Source: Candidatus Latescibacterota bacterium (GTDB lineage Bacteria; Latescibacterota; Latescibacteria; Latescibacterales; Latescibacteraceae). Taken from it: a DNA stretch of 15,432 nt. Positions 7,577 to 14,700 of this stretch are shown in pieces. The DNA is taken from contig JABHYP010000790.1 in the NCBI GenBank assembly GCA_018656855.1, positions 1 to 15,432 on the forward strand, read 5' to 3'. A program made the translations under genes and the position numbers. Position 1 is the first letter of the stretch. Each line of letters opens with the position of its first letter. Under the pieces are notes generated by a model. The model was not told where the DNA came from. It was given only the letters and a program-made list of their open reading frames with translations, and searched no databases.

Positions 7577-8527
7577 ATGCGTAAGCTTATAGTATTCATT
7601 ACGATAGTATTTCTATTATCCGCTGCGGCGGAACCATTGACGCAGGGATTTGGAAAGAAAATAGTTTTTCTTCCGTTTTATGATGAAAGTAATTACCGAG
7701 GCCCCTGGGATCTGAGATACGATATACCGGAGATGCTCGGGGATATGGTTGGCGGGGCGGATGATTATTTTTATATTGTGCCAATGGATACGGTCAGGAA
7801 TATAATGTTCAAGCCGGAGAAAAAAAGTAGAATCAAAAAGTTTCTAGGATTATTCATGAATAGAAAGAGACCACAGAAAATATTGACCGATTCGGAAATT
7901 ACTACGGTAGCACGTAAACTCGACGGTGATTTTGTCATTACCGGGGTAATTTCTGATTTCAATATGAGGCGTGTAAAAGCTACAGAGCCGATGGTCGGTG
8001 GTTACGGATCGTATAATACAAAAGTAGGATTCGAACAGGTTCGTGTTCTGAGAGTTTCTGATGGCAGACCTCTTGGATCAGTTAAGGGGGATGATTCCAA
8101 GAAAAGCCGTGGGCTGGGACTTGAACTATTCGGAAAACCCCGACGGCTTGACCTTGAATTCTACAGCCTTGACAGCCTGGACTTCGGTTCCAAGCGGTTT
8201 ATCAATACCCTTTTAGGTCAGACTACAGTGGAAGCGCTGAACAAGGTTAATAAAGAATTACACACGATAATCACAAAGCCGGATTCTAACTGGTATGAAG
8301 CGAAAAAATTCAGGGTGTTGTCCATTGACGCAGGTATTGTGGTTATAAATGCCGGTTCTGAGGATGGTGTGTCGCCGGGAGACGAGTTTACCATTTTCAC
8401 TTCTGAATCGGGAGTCCGGGTAGGAAAAATTAGAGTTATTGCAATTTGGTCCCCGCATGTTTCAAAGGCCGAGATTCTGGATGGAAAAGATGAGATCAGG
8501 CCTGAAGACAGAATAATGCCGGAATAA
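7577..8527 (+). CDS. Exported FlgT/CsgG-like protein
   Basis: The 316-residue protein has an N-terminal signal sequence (RKLIVFITIVFLLSAAAEP). The N-terminal part starts with KKIVFLPFYDESN, the beta-strand opening seen in CsgG, FlgT middle-domain and TolB-N-like folds. LDGDFVITGVISDF (about 115-128) is the matching 'GDYVITGxI' strand. The last 60 or so residues (GIVVINAGSEDGVSPGDEFTIF, VGKIRVIAIWS, RPEDRI) match the FlgT C-terminal type small beta domain. A basic linker (KPEKKSRIKKFLGLFMNRKR) and a glycine-rich loop (VGGYGSYN) lie between. Likely periplasmic or outer-membrane-associated. FlgT proper belongs to flagellar assembly, but no flagellar gene is nearby, so the role here is unknown. 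AGGTGA lies about 6 bases before the ATG. Its TAA overlaps the next ATG by one base. Confidence 0.7.
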   Translation: MRKLIVFITIVFLLSAAAEPLTQGFGKKIVFLPFYDESNYRGPWDLRYDIPEMLGDMVGGADDYFYIVPMDTVRNIMFKPEKKSRIKKFLGLFMNRKRPQKILTDSEITTVARKLDGDFVITGVISDFNMRRVKATEPMVGGYGSYNTKVGFEQVRVLRVSDGRPLGSVKGDDSKKSRGLGLELFGKPRRLDLEFYSLDSLDFGSKRFINTLLGQTTVEALNKVNKELHTIITKPDSNWYEAKKFRVLSIDAGIVVINAGSEDGVSPGDEFTIFTSESGVRVGKIRVIAIWSPHVSKAEILDGKDEIRPEDRIMPE

Positions 8528-8859
8528 TGAATTTTATTGTTAAACTTACTATCAGTATAATTGTTATTGTCTTTTGTACCCGGATAGGGAAACAGTTCCC
8601 CTCTATCGCAGGCCTTATTGCCACTATGCCTTTGACAGGTTTCATTGTCCTTGTCTGGCTCTATTTAGATACTTCGGCGAATAATGATGTTATAGTACGG
8701 TACACAAAAAGCGCTATGTGGGGAATTCTCCCCAGCATCTTATTTTTTCTGGCAGCTTTTGTTTGCTTCAAAAAAAATATTTCACTTCCTGTTGCACTAT
8801 CGATCGGTTTTGGGTGCTGGCTGATTGGAGCCTTTTTCCACCAGTGGTTTTTGAATTAG
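8527..8859 (+). CDS. DUF3147-type four-helix membrane protein
   Basis: The 110-residue protein has four predicted membrane helices at about 4-20, 27-46, 65-84 and 88-107. The conserved look IGKQFPSIAGLIATMPLTGFIVLVWLYLDT and WGILPSILFFLAA matches DUF3147 inner-membrane proteins, whose function is unknown. It starts at the ATG that overlaps the stop of the FlgT-like gene by one base (TAATG), so the two are translationally coupled and probably work in the same process or at least share expression. No terminator is obvious right after it. Confidence 0.8.
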   Translation: MNFIVKLTISIIVIVFCTRIGKQFPSIAGLIATMPLTGFIVLVWLYLDTSANNDVIVRYTKSAMWGILPSILFFLAAFVCFKKNISLPVALSIGFGCWLIGAFFHQWFLN

Positions 8860-9474
8860 ATGTAAGCTTTTCGGGGCATACTGCCTTACTTTCCCGGTTT
8901 TCATTTTCTGCTTATCCTTACAATACAGGCGTTTATTATAACTGAAAAAGTATGGAGTTATCATACCGGATAACTGGCATATGGTTATAATGGAATGCTT
9001 ATACCACAGAAAACAGGTGACGGTTTTTTCTGCTTGGGTGATAATAAGTAAGGGAAGCGAATTTTGCAGGAAGGTAAAAAACAGTATATTTGTACACAAA
9101 ACAAAAGTGCTCTTATTGACGAATTGAGTATGTTAATAAGGGGGAAGTAAGAATAAACTATAACAAGAAAACGTCAAATAAGAGCACTTCTGCTATTTTC
9201 CCCGACAAGGGCGCTTTTTAAATTTTCCCTGCGGGGTTTCTATGTAATTATACTACCGGCTGTTTCAAAAAGTTCCTTAAAAATTTTAAAATCACCCCAA
9301 ATAAATGTTTTTTTTCAAATACAACTCAACAATCACATCTTTATTGCGGGCACTTTTTTTAAGTATAAACATTATATTGTTTAAAAAATATTGCTTTTAG
9401 ATAAGATGCAGTGTTATATATTGGTATAAAATACTGGAACCGTCCCATATTATAAGTGACAGGCGGAATAATCT
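8860..9474. other. Long intergenic region with several inverted repeats
   Basis: There is no supported gene in these 615 bases. It contains the palindrome AGTTATC-N6-GATAACT (8956-8975), a long inverted repeat at 9105-9189 (listed separately), and a bulged hairpin CCCCGACAAGGG / CCCTGCGGGG at about 9200-9237 that lacks a proper T-run. Weak promoter-like elements for the following gene occur at 9391-9420 (TTGCTT, then TTATAT after 17 bases). Confidence 0.55.
9105..9189. repeat. Long inverted repeat, possible small RNA hairpin or MITE-like element
   Basis: The left arm AAGTGCTCTTATTGACG (9105-9121) and the right arm (9172-9189) read as the same sequence on opposite strands, differing by a single extra T (reverse complement AAGTGCTCTTATTTGACG). 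The 50-base interior is purine-rich and has no open frame. A 17-base near-perfect stem is far beyond chance in this region. It does not look like a simple terminator because there is no adjoining T-run and the loop is long. It may be a tiny non-autonomous element, the ends of a decayed insertion, or a structured RNA. Confidence 0.7.
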
Positions 9475-10041
9475 ATGGAAACTAAAGCACTTGAAAAAGC
9501 CAAGAGAGAGATCAGCAATGTTGTTGTACAATCATCCTTTCCAGAGGAACCGTTTCATTCCATAAATACTCTTGAATGGCTTTTAAAGCTAAAGCCCGAT
9601 GCTGACGATGCACTTCAGATAGCCGCACTCGGTCATGATATTGAGCGGGCATATAATGATAAAAGAATACAGTCCGCGGATTATGAAACCTATAACGAAT
9701 ATAAACAGGCACACGCTCTCAACAGCGCGCAGATTCTTACAGGGATAATGGAAAAATGTGGTGTTGATCAGGAAATTGTCGATAATGTGGCCCATCTTGT
9801 GGCTCACCACGAAATGGGAGGCGACGAACGTGAGGAGTTACTGAAAAACGCCGATACCATTTCTTTTTTCCATGTCTGCCTGCCTCTTTTTTTCGACCGG
9901 AAAGGTCCCGATACAACCCGTAAGAGGTGCGTATGGGGATATAAAAAGCTTCCGGAAGAGCTCAGAGAAATCGTGGCAGAATTAGATTTTATGGATGAGG
10001 AACTCAAAAGTCTTGTTAGAGAGGCACTTGGATTGGAATAA
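9475..10041 (+). CDS. HD-domain phosphohydrolase-like protein
   Basis: The 188-residue protein shows the ordered metal-binding residues of the HD superfamily: H28 (PFHSINTLEW), H54-D55 (ALGHDIERA), H80 (KQAHALNSA), H111/H112 (LVAHHEMGGDE) and D127 (LLKNADTISFF). Such enzymes hydrolyse phosphate esters of nucleotides or related compounds using one or two metal ions. No signal peptide, so cytoplasmic. The substrate is not deducible. The Shine-Dalgarno is weak (AGGCGGA). It lies 69 bases upstream of the RidA-like lipoprotein gene in the same direction and may be cotranscribed with it. Confidence 0.82.
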   Translation: METKALEKAKREISNVVVQSSFPEEPFHSINTLEWLLKLKPDADDALQIAALGHDIERAYNDKRIQSADYETYNEYKQAHALNSAQILTGIMEKCGVDQEIVDNVAHLVAHHEMGGDEREELLKNADTISFFHVCLPLFFDRKGPDTTRKRCVWGYKKLPEELREIVAELDFMDEELKSLVREALGLE

Positions 10042-10110
10042 TAAGCACCAAGCAGTAAAATAAATGTTGGTTTTCTCATGTGTCCAATTATTTAAAAGGG
10101 GGTAGAACGA

Positions 10111-10686
10111 ATGAAAAGAGTCATTGGCGCAACAGCATTGCTTGTTATTCTTGGAGCAGCGGTTATCATTTCAGGCTGCAGCCAGGTAGATGAAGCCACC
10201 GTACGGGAGATTGCCCGGGAAGAAGCCATGAATGCGGTCGATTCGTATACCAGAGCTTTTACACCGGATAAATTCGGATTCGGGGTTGCCTGGGAGAAAG
10301 AATGGTCTTATGCGCAGGGTGTGAAGACCGGTAATATGATTTTTGTTGCCGGCCAACTTGCTCACGGACAAAAAGTAGATGAAAACGGTATGCCTGAATT
10401 TCTGATGGGCGATTTCGAGCAGCAGTTACGCGCCACACTTGAGAACGTAAAGGCCGTTCTTGCCAATTACGGCGCCACTATGGACGATGTGGTGTTCCTC
10501 CAGAACTTCGTAGCCACCGAAACGAGAAGCGGTAATAAAGCAGGTAATTACAACCCTATTGCTTCCAAACTGATTAGCGAATATTTCCCCAACGGGCTGC
10601 ATGCCATGACTTTTGCCGAAGTCGCAGGTCTTTATGGAGATGCTCAGCTTGTCGAATCGAATGCCATAGCGATAGTCAACAAGTAA
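10111..10686 (+). CDS. Lipoprotein-anchored RidA/YjgF-fold protein
   Basis: The 191-residue protein starts with a lipoprotein signal (lipobox ISG-C23), then a short acidic helical linker (24-50) and a RidA/YjgF/YER057c/UK114 core at about 65-190: GVKTGNMIFVAGQLAHG (70-86), FEQQLRATLENVKAVLANYGATMDDVV (102-128) and the closing SNAIAIV strand (183-189). RidA enzymes are cytoplasmic trimers that hydrolyse reactive imines. Here the protein is exported and lipidated. The conserved Arg of the RSCVEVA motif of active RidA is not present: the equivalent stretch is HAMTFAEVA (164-172), with Met166 at the Arg position. It is therefore probably a member of the non-imine-deaminase branches with an envelope role. 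AAGGGGG precedes the ATG. A terminator follows. Confidence 0.88.
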   Translation: MKRVIGATALLVILGAAVIISGCSQVDEATVREIAREEAMNAVDSYTRAFTPDKFGFGVAWEKEWSYAQGVKTGNMIFVAGQLAHGQKVDENGMPEFLMGDFEQQLRATLENVKAVLANYGATMDDVVFLQNFVATETRSGNKAGNYNPIASKLISEYFPNGLHAMTFAEVAGLYGDAQLVESNAIAIVNK

Positions 10687-10709
10687 GAGAATATACATCG
10701 GAATAATCG

Positions 10710-10737
10710 GGGCGGGCCGAAAGGTTCGCCCTTTTTT
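10710..10737 (+). terminator. Rho-independent terminator with GAAA tetraloop
   Basis: GGGCGGGCC (10710-10718) pairs with GGTTCGCCC (10723-10731) over nine base pairs, two of them G-U, around a GAAA loop (10719-10722). Six T follow at once (10732-10737). It lies 24 bases after the RidA-like stop codon and ends that transcription unit, insulating the phage genes from upstream transcription. Confidence 0.95.
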
Positions 10738-10836
10738 ACATAACACCGCAGAAATATAGGCCAAATTATTTTTAACTGAAAACATATGATTATATGTGCC
10801 TTAGAAAAGAAGCAGGCTACACGTGTAAAATATTAC

Positions 10837-10865
10837 TTGACAAGCTAACGAATGTTAGTTATATT
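10837..10865 (+). promoter_or_regulatory. Strong sigma70 promoter with operator in the spacer
   Basis: A perfect -35 TTGACA (10837-10842) and a -10 TATATT (10860-10865) are separated by exactly 17 bases. The spacer carries the palindrome CTAAC-GAAT-GTTAG (10845-10858), so a bound dimeric repressor would block RNA polymerase. Transcription would start near 10872 and run about 200 bases to the terminase start. It probably drives the phage head operon. Confidence 0.82.
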
Positions 10866-10966
10866 AGCCAGTGCAGAAAACAGAAGTGAAGGCAAGAAAA
10901 GCAAAAATTTTTACCCATGATGCTAACATGCGTTATGCATAATCAATACAATAATAACATGCGTTA
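10846..10966. repeat. Three TAAC-N4-GTTA operator-like palindromes
   Basis: Sites occur at 10846-10857 (centre GAAT), 10924-10935 and 10955-10966 (both centre ATGC). The last two are identical over TAACATGCGTTA and lie 31 bases apart, about three helical turns, so they face the same side of DNA. The first lies inside the promoter spacer. This is the usual layout for a repressor that binds several sites, possibly with looping. Confidence 0.75.
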
Positions 10967-11079
10967 GGGATAGGGCCGCCCCAACCCCCGGAAATAACAA
11001 TTCAGAATGGCCGTGGCCGGGCGGCTCCTTATCCTGAAATAACTAACCACGGATTAAACATTGAAAGAAACAGGGAATA

Positions 11080-12516
11080 GTGGGATTTAATGCTGATATA
11101 AAGCGGTCGAAAAATGACTGTATCTTTTTCGGGCAGAGATATTTCCCTCATCTTGTCACTCAGAAATGCGCGCCTTTCCACCGAAGCCTCGTCAAGATTG
11201 TCGAGGAGTCAAGGTGCGACCGGATATCCATCCTTGCGCCGCGGGGCCATGCTAAATCAACATGGCTCAGTATCATTTATCCTATCTGGAAAATCGTCAA
11301 CAACAGGGACATAAAGATAATTATCGTATCGGATACAGGGGACCAGGCAGAGATGTTTTTAAGGGCAATAAAAGACGAACTGGAAGCAAACGAGCGTATG
11401 ATTGAAGATTTTGGGGCGTTTTACCAGAAACCCAAAAGCGGAAGTCCCAATGTCTGGAAGGCTGGTGATATTACGGTTATCAGATCGTCCCGCGCAAAGG
11501 AACCGACAATAGTTTGCGGGGGAACTGGTAAACGTATTGTGGGACGTCGCGCCGACCATATTATAGTTGACGACCCTCTGAACGATGAAAACACCGAAAA
11601 CGAACGTCAGCGGAGAAAAACGCTTCGCTGGTTTCGCAAAACGCTCACGCCCATCCTGAATCCGGAAACTGGAAAGATAATAGTCATAGGAACAAGAAAA
11701 CATCCGGATGATCTTCATTCGGAACTTGGGAGAAACAGACGATACAGACAATTAGTGTTTAAAGCGCTTGATGGGGATAAACCATTGTGGCCGGAACGCT
11801 GGCCGAGAAAACGTCTTCTCAGGGAAAAAGAGGAGATAGGATCGCTTGTGTTTGCCCAGGAATACCAGAATGAACCAATAAACGAAGAAACAGCATATTT
11901 TCGCCGCGGATGGATAGAGCGTTGCTACGATTATAATGCATGTATGCTTAAAAGTTACAACGGCGAAATGTCCGTATTTACCGGATGGGATCTGGCGCTG
12001 GTTGCGAACCATGAGCGGGCGAAAGAACATGATACCGATTACACGGTTGGAATGACCATTGCGCTGGGAAATGATGGAACACGTCATGTCATCGATATTT
12101 TCCGGGAACGGGGTCTCACTCCCGGACAGGTTCTCGCGTCTATCAAGCACCGGGCGAAACTCTTGAACCCAACATTAATCACTATCGAGAACAATCTCTT
12201 TCAATGTCTCTACGAACAACAGCTTATCTCGGAGACGGATCTTCCGGTAATGGGACATACAACGGGGCGGGAAAAGATGGACGTTTTCAAAGGCGTGCCG
12301 TCACTCTCAATTCATTTTGAGAACGGTAAATACAGCCTTCCAAGAGGAGATGAACGATCTGCAAGGCTGGTGGATGTGCTTGCCAATGAGCTTGTGGGCC
12401 TTGGTGTAGAAACACACGATGATATGGTCATGGCACTCTGGATAGCTGAGTGTGGTATAAGAAAAATACGTGACAACGATGCGAGACTTGAAATTATCGA
12501 TGATCCAACCTGGTGA
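11080..12516 (+). CDS. Phage terminase large subunit
   Basis: The 478-residue protein is complete. The N-terminal ATPase has an atypical Walker A APRGHAKST (53-61), a Walker B IIVDDPLND (161-169, with D164/D165) and a coupling motif VIGTR (202-206). The C-terminal RNase H-like nuclease has the acidic residues D304 in FTGWDLA, E370 in TIENN and D447/D448 in ETHDDMVMALW. It cuts concatemeric phage DNA and pumps it into the prohead through the portal. The start is GTG at 11080, with AGGGA about 5 bases before it; a TGA in the same frame at 11062 excludes an earlier start. No small terminase is seen upstream. It is followed 81 bases later by the portal gene. Confidence 0.95.
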   Translation: MGFNADIKRSKNDCIFFGQRYFPHLVTQKCAPFHRSLVKIVEESRCDRISILAPRGHAKSTWLSIIYPIWKIVNNRDIKIIIVSDTGDQAEMFLRAIKDELEANERMIEDFGAFYQKPKSGSPNVWKAGDITVIRSSRAKEPTIVCGGTGKRIVGRRADHIIVDDPLNDENTENERQRRKTLRWFRKTLTPILNPETGKIIVIGTRKHPDDLHSELGRNRRYRQLVFKALDGDKPLWPERWPRKRLLREKEEIGSLVFAQEYQNEPINEETAYFRRGWIERCYDYNACMLKSYNGEMSVFTGWDLALVANHERAKEHDTDYTVGMTIALGNDGTRHVIDIFRERGLTPGQVLASIKHRAKLLNPTLITIENNLFQCLYEQQLISETDLPVMGHTTGREKMDVFKGVPSLSIHFENGKYSLPRGDERSARLVDVLANELVGLGVETHDDMVMALWIAECGIRKIRDNDARLEIIDDPTW

Positions 12517-12528
12517 AAATAAAGTTCC

Positions 12529-12583
12529 AGGATCAAAATTTCAAAGTGCAAATAATAAACCTTCAACTTTGAATCTAAATCCT
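12529..12583 (+). promoter_or_regulatory. Hairpin in the terminase-portal gap
   Basis: TTCAAAGT (12540-12547) pairs with ACTTTGAA (12566-12573), and outside it AGGAT (12529-12533) pairs with ATCCT (12579-12583), giving a two-part stem with an internal bulge. The structure ends just before the AAAGGAGAGGG ribosome site of the portal gene. It could protect the mRNA 3' end of terminase or tune portal translation. There is no T-run, so it is not a standard terminator. Confidence 0.55.
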
Positions 12584-12597
12584 TGAAAGGAGAGGGA

Positions 12598-14004
12598 ATG
12601 AGTTTTATTGAAAACAGATTGTTCGGCCGGCAGCAGACCGCTTCGAACACGCTTGGCTCAGAGGATATTCTACCGGAGTCTACTGATGAGCGCCGCTCGA
12701 ACATTATCAAACTGTGGACGTATTACAACGGCAGGGACGCTACAACGGGGAAAAGCCAGTGGAGCTATCTTTACGAACGTTTCGAAACACTGCCGAAGCG
12801 CGAGATAGAGGATATAGAAAATCACACGCGTATCTGCACCGACCGGCTGAGACGGTTGATGGTCAATTCCTGGCGCGGATTCGAGTTTGACGACGAACAG
12901 ACCGGAAACTCGGTCATGGAAGTTTTCGAGCGCAACAGTTGGCCTCACCTGTTAAATCTCATTTCACTGTACGGCAAAGTTACCGGCGACGCTTTCATAA
13001 AACTTGTGCCAATGCCATCCGATTCACAATTCGGACCGATCCGTCTAATACTTCTGGACACAGAATCCGTTGAAATTGACGTATCGCCGCATGACCGGAA
13101 TAATGTCAGGTACATTACGGTTTCCTATGACTTTTTTCAGAACGATGGGAACGCCTCGCACGGTTTAAGAAGACATTCATACAAAGAAATCATTGATAAT
13201 ACAAGTGTTACAGCGTTCCTGGACGGTGAATATACGCCTGATTACTCCTATGATCACAACCTGGGTTTTATACCTATCGTACATATCAGGAATCTCGATT
13301 CAGGAGGCGGAATATATGGTGAGTCGTTAGTAGGTCGTCTCGTTGATGCGCAGGACACGATCAACATGCTTGCCGGCGATCTTTTGGATATCGTACGCTA
13401 CGATGGACATAAAACCACCATTTTCCAGAATGTACATATCGACAAGGGAGCATCACGGGACGGTCTTACCGCCGGAGAAATTGATCTGTCGATCGGCAAG
13501 GGACTTCTGGTGAAGGGCGATGGAAAGGTATACAAACTCGAGCAACAGCACGACCTGGGATCAGCATTACAGGAATACGAAAGGAAACTTGATGCGTTCT
13601 ATGATCTTGCCGGAGTGCCTAGGTTTTCGCGGGATATCGTGTCTCATCTCGGTAATCTGAGCGGGCATGCCATTGAACGCATGTATCAGGACGCAATCGA
13701 TTCCACCCGTGAGGCACAGGGGCTATATGGAGATTCGTTTTGTGAACTAACGCGGAAAATCTCGATTATGCTCGGGCTCGAGCCCTCTGGTGTACAAGTG
13801 CTCTGGAATACAGACGTTATTCCCCCCGATGTTAATACGCTCATCCGTGAACAGCAAGCTGGTGTCCGATCGATACGGTCGGTTATGCGAAAACTTGGAA
13901 TTAGTGATGTGAACGGAATGATAAGGGAAATTGAGAATGAGATGGACTTCTATAAGAGACTTGAACTGTCTCAAATGAATTATTCAACTGCTGTAAGCGA
14001 TTAA
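12598..14004 (+). CDS. Phage portal protein
   Basis: The 468-residue protein starts at ATG 12598 behind AAAGGAGAGGG; a TTG at 12583 in the same frame overlaps the hairpin and is less likely. Portal-type features are NIIKLWTYYNG (35-45), early helices with RICTDRLRRLMVN (78-90), the wing/clip-like region with YGESLVGRLVDAQDTINM (240-257), and the stem region GVPRFSRDIVSHLGNLSGHAIERMY (339-363). VLWNTDVIPPDV (401-412) follows, then a C-terminal helical crown. It forms the dodecameric ring at one head vertex through which DNA passes and on which terminase docks. Similar to the SPP1 gp6-like portal class. Confidence 0.9.
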   Translation: MSFIENRLFGRQQTASNTLGSEDILPESTDERRSNIIKLWTYYNGRDATTGKSQWSYLYERFETLPKREIEDIENHTRICTDRLRRLMVNSWRGFEFDDEQTGNSVMEVFERNSWPHLLNLISLYGKVTGDAFIKLVPMPSDSQFGPIRLILLDTESVEIDVSPHDRNNVRYITVSYDFFQNDGNASHGLRRHSYKEIIDNTSVTAFLDGEYTPDYSYDHNLGFIPIVHIRNLDSGGGIYGESLVGRLVDAQDTINMLAGDLLDIVRYDGHKTTIFQNVHIDKGASRDGLTAGEIDLSIGKGLLVKGDGKVYKLEQQHDLGSALQEYERKLDAFYDLAGVPRFSRDIVSHLGNLSGHAIERMYQDAIDSTREAQGLYGDSFCELTRKISIMLGLEPSGVQVLWNTDVIPPDVNTLIREQQAGVRSIRSVMRKLGISDVNGMIREIENEMDFYKRLELSQMNYSTAVSD

Positions 14005-14027
14005 ACACAAAACTTTTTGGAGGAAGT

Positions 14028-14573
14028 ATGCCGCAATTTACAGAGGAACAAGTAGAGGAGATAGTGCAAGAGGAGGTCGCGAAAACAGAAAAATCATTCG
14101 GCGGCACATTCAAGCGGCTAAAAAGTGAAAACGAAGAACTTAAAGCCCGGAATGATAATGCTGTTGAAGAGTTCGACTCGACCCAGAAAGAAATGCAACT
14201 GCGGATGGAGGAACTTGAAAGCCTTTTATCCGAAAGAACAAAGCAGATCTCCGAATTCGCCGTACGAAGCGAATTCCAGAGGCAGTTGAAGGAAAAGGGA
14301 TATGTGCCGGAACGGTTTGTGGATTTGAGTTCCATTGAATATTCTGATGACCCGGAAACACTCAGGGCCAATGTTTCAAAAGCCTTGGAAGAGGGCCGCA
14401 AAGAGTTTGAAAATACACTCGGCGAGTATGGAATCACTCTCCCGCATTCAGGGCAACCGCCGGTTAATCCCACGAATCCTCCGAGCCGTGACACCAAAAC
14501 GGCTCAAGATATGAAGCGCGCTTCATCGAAAGAAGTACTCAAGGATATGATGAACCGTGGGCTAATCAAGTAA
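14028..14573 (+). CDS. Probable capsid scaffolding protein
   Basis: The 181-residue protein is acidic, helical and without hydrophobic segments. A coiled coil spans about residues 30-85 (KRLKSENEELKARND and MEELESLLSERTKQ). A Pro/Asn/Thr-rich linker (HSGQPPVNPTNPPSRDT, about 140-156) is followed by a basic C-terminal helix (DMKRASSKEVLKDMMNRGLIK), which fits the capsid-binding tail of scaffolding proteins. Its position just after the portal and before capsid genes is the usual one. Scaffolds are used during prohead assembly and then removed or cut. No protease domain is attached and none is seen in the window. AGGAGG-type ribosome site (GGAGGAAGT before ATG). Confidence 0.75.
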   Translation: MPQFTEEQVEEIVQEEVAKTEKSFGGTFKRLKSENEELKARNDNAVEEFDSTQKEMQLRMEELESLLSERTKQISEFAVRSEFQRQLKEKGYVPERFVDLSSIEYSDDPETLRANVSKALEEGRKEFENTLGEYGITLPHSGQPPVNPTNPPSRDTKTAQDMKRASSKEVLKDMMNRGLIK

Positions 14574-14700
14574 GCGGCAAATATTTTAAGAAAGCCCCGG
14601 CCCGCTGTCCTGCTAAAAACTGCACAATGCGGCGGAATCTTTTCTCTGAAAGATGGGGACCTAAAAATTAGTAAACATACTTAATGAAAGGAAAGCAACA
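14574..14700. other. Short leader between scaffold and decoration-like gene
   Basis: No gene is found. A small hairpin ATCTTT-TCTCTG-AAAGAT occurs at 14637-14654 and a GC-rich patch (CCCCGGCCCG) just before it. The ribosome site AAAGGAAAG for the next gene is at the end. Confidence 0.45.

Larger units (their letters stand above)
10739..11079. other. Palindrome-rich control region between host and phage genes
   Basis: There is no gene here. Besides the promoter and operator-like repeats listed separately, it contains ACATAT-GATT-ATATGT (10782-10797), the perfect 10-base palindrome TACACGTGTA (10818-10827) and the perfect palindrome TTATGCATAA (10933-10942). A GC-rich stem GCCGCCC (10975-10981) / GGGCGGC (11019-11025) encloses a 37-base loop. 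The latter could fold in the 5' leader of the terminase mRNA or mark a packaging site. No small terminase gene, tRNA or integrase is present. Confidence 0.7.

Noticed and set aside
8797..9099. Minus-strand 100-codon frame after the DUF3147 gene
   Set aside because: It overlaps the end of DUF3147, has no ribosome site or recognisable motif, and is low-complexity in composition.
9200..9237. Bulged GC hairpin considered as a terminator
   Set aside because: The stem is interrupted and neither side has a run of T typical of intrinsic termination.
10924..10966. Direct repeats considered as the start of a CRISPR array or an attachment site
   Set aside because: Only two 12-base copies, each itself a palindrome, fit operators better; there are no cas genes or integrase.
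10917..10968. Sixteen-codon frame starting at the tandem ATG in the control region
   Set aside because: No ribosome site, and the sequence is explained by the operator-like repeats.
13901..14497. Minus-strand 198-codon frame opposite portal end and scaffold
   Set aside because: It is Ser-rich, the usual product of reading the complement of Glu/Arg-rich coiled-coil codons; the plus-strand genes have good ribosome sites.
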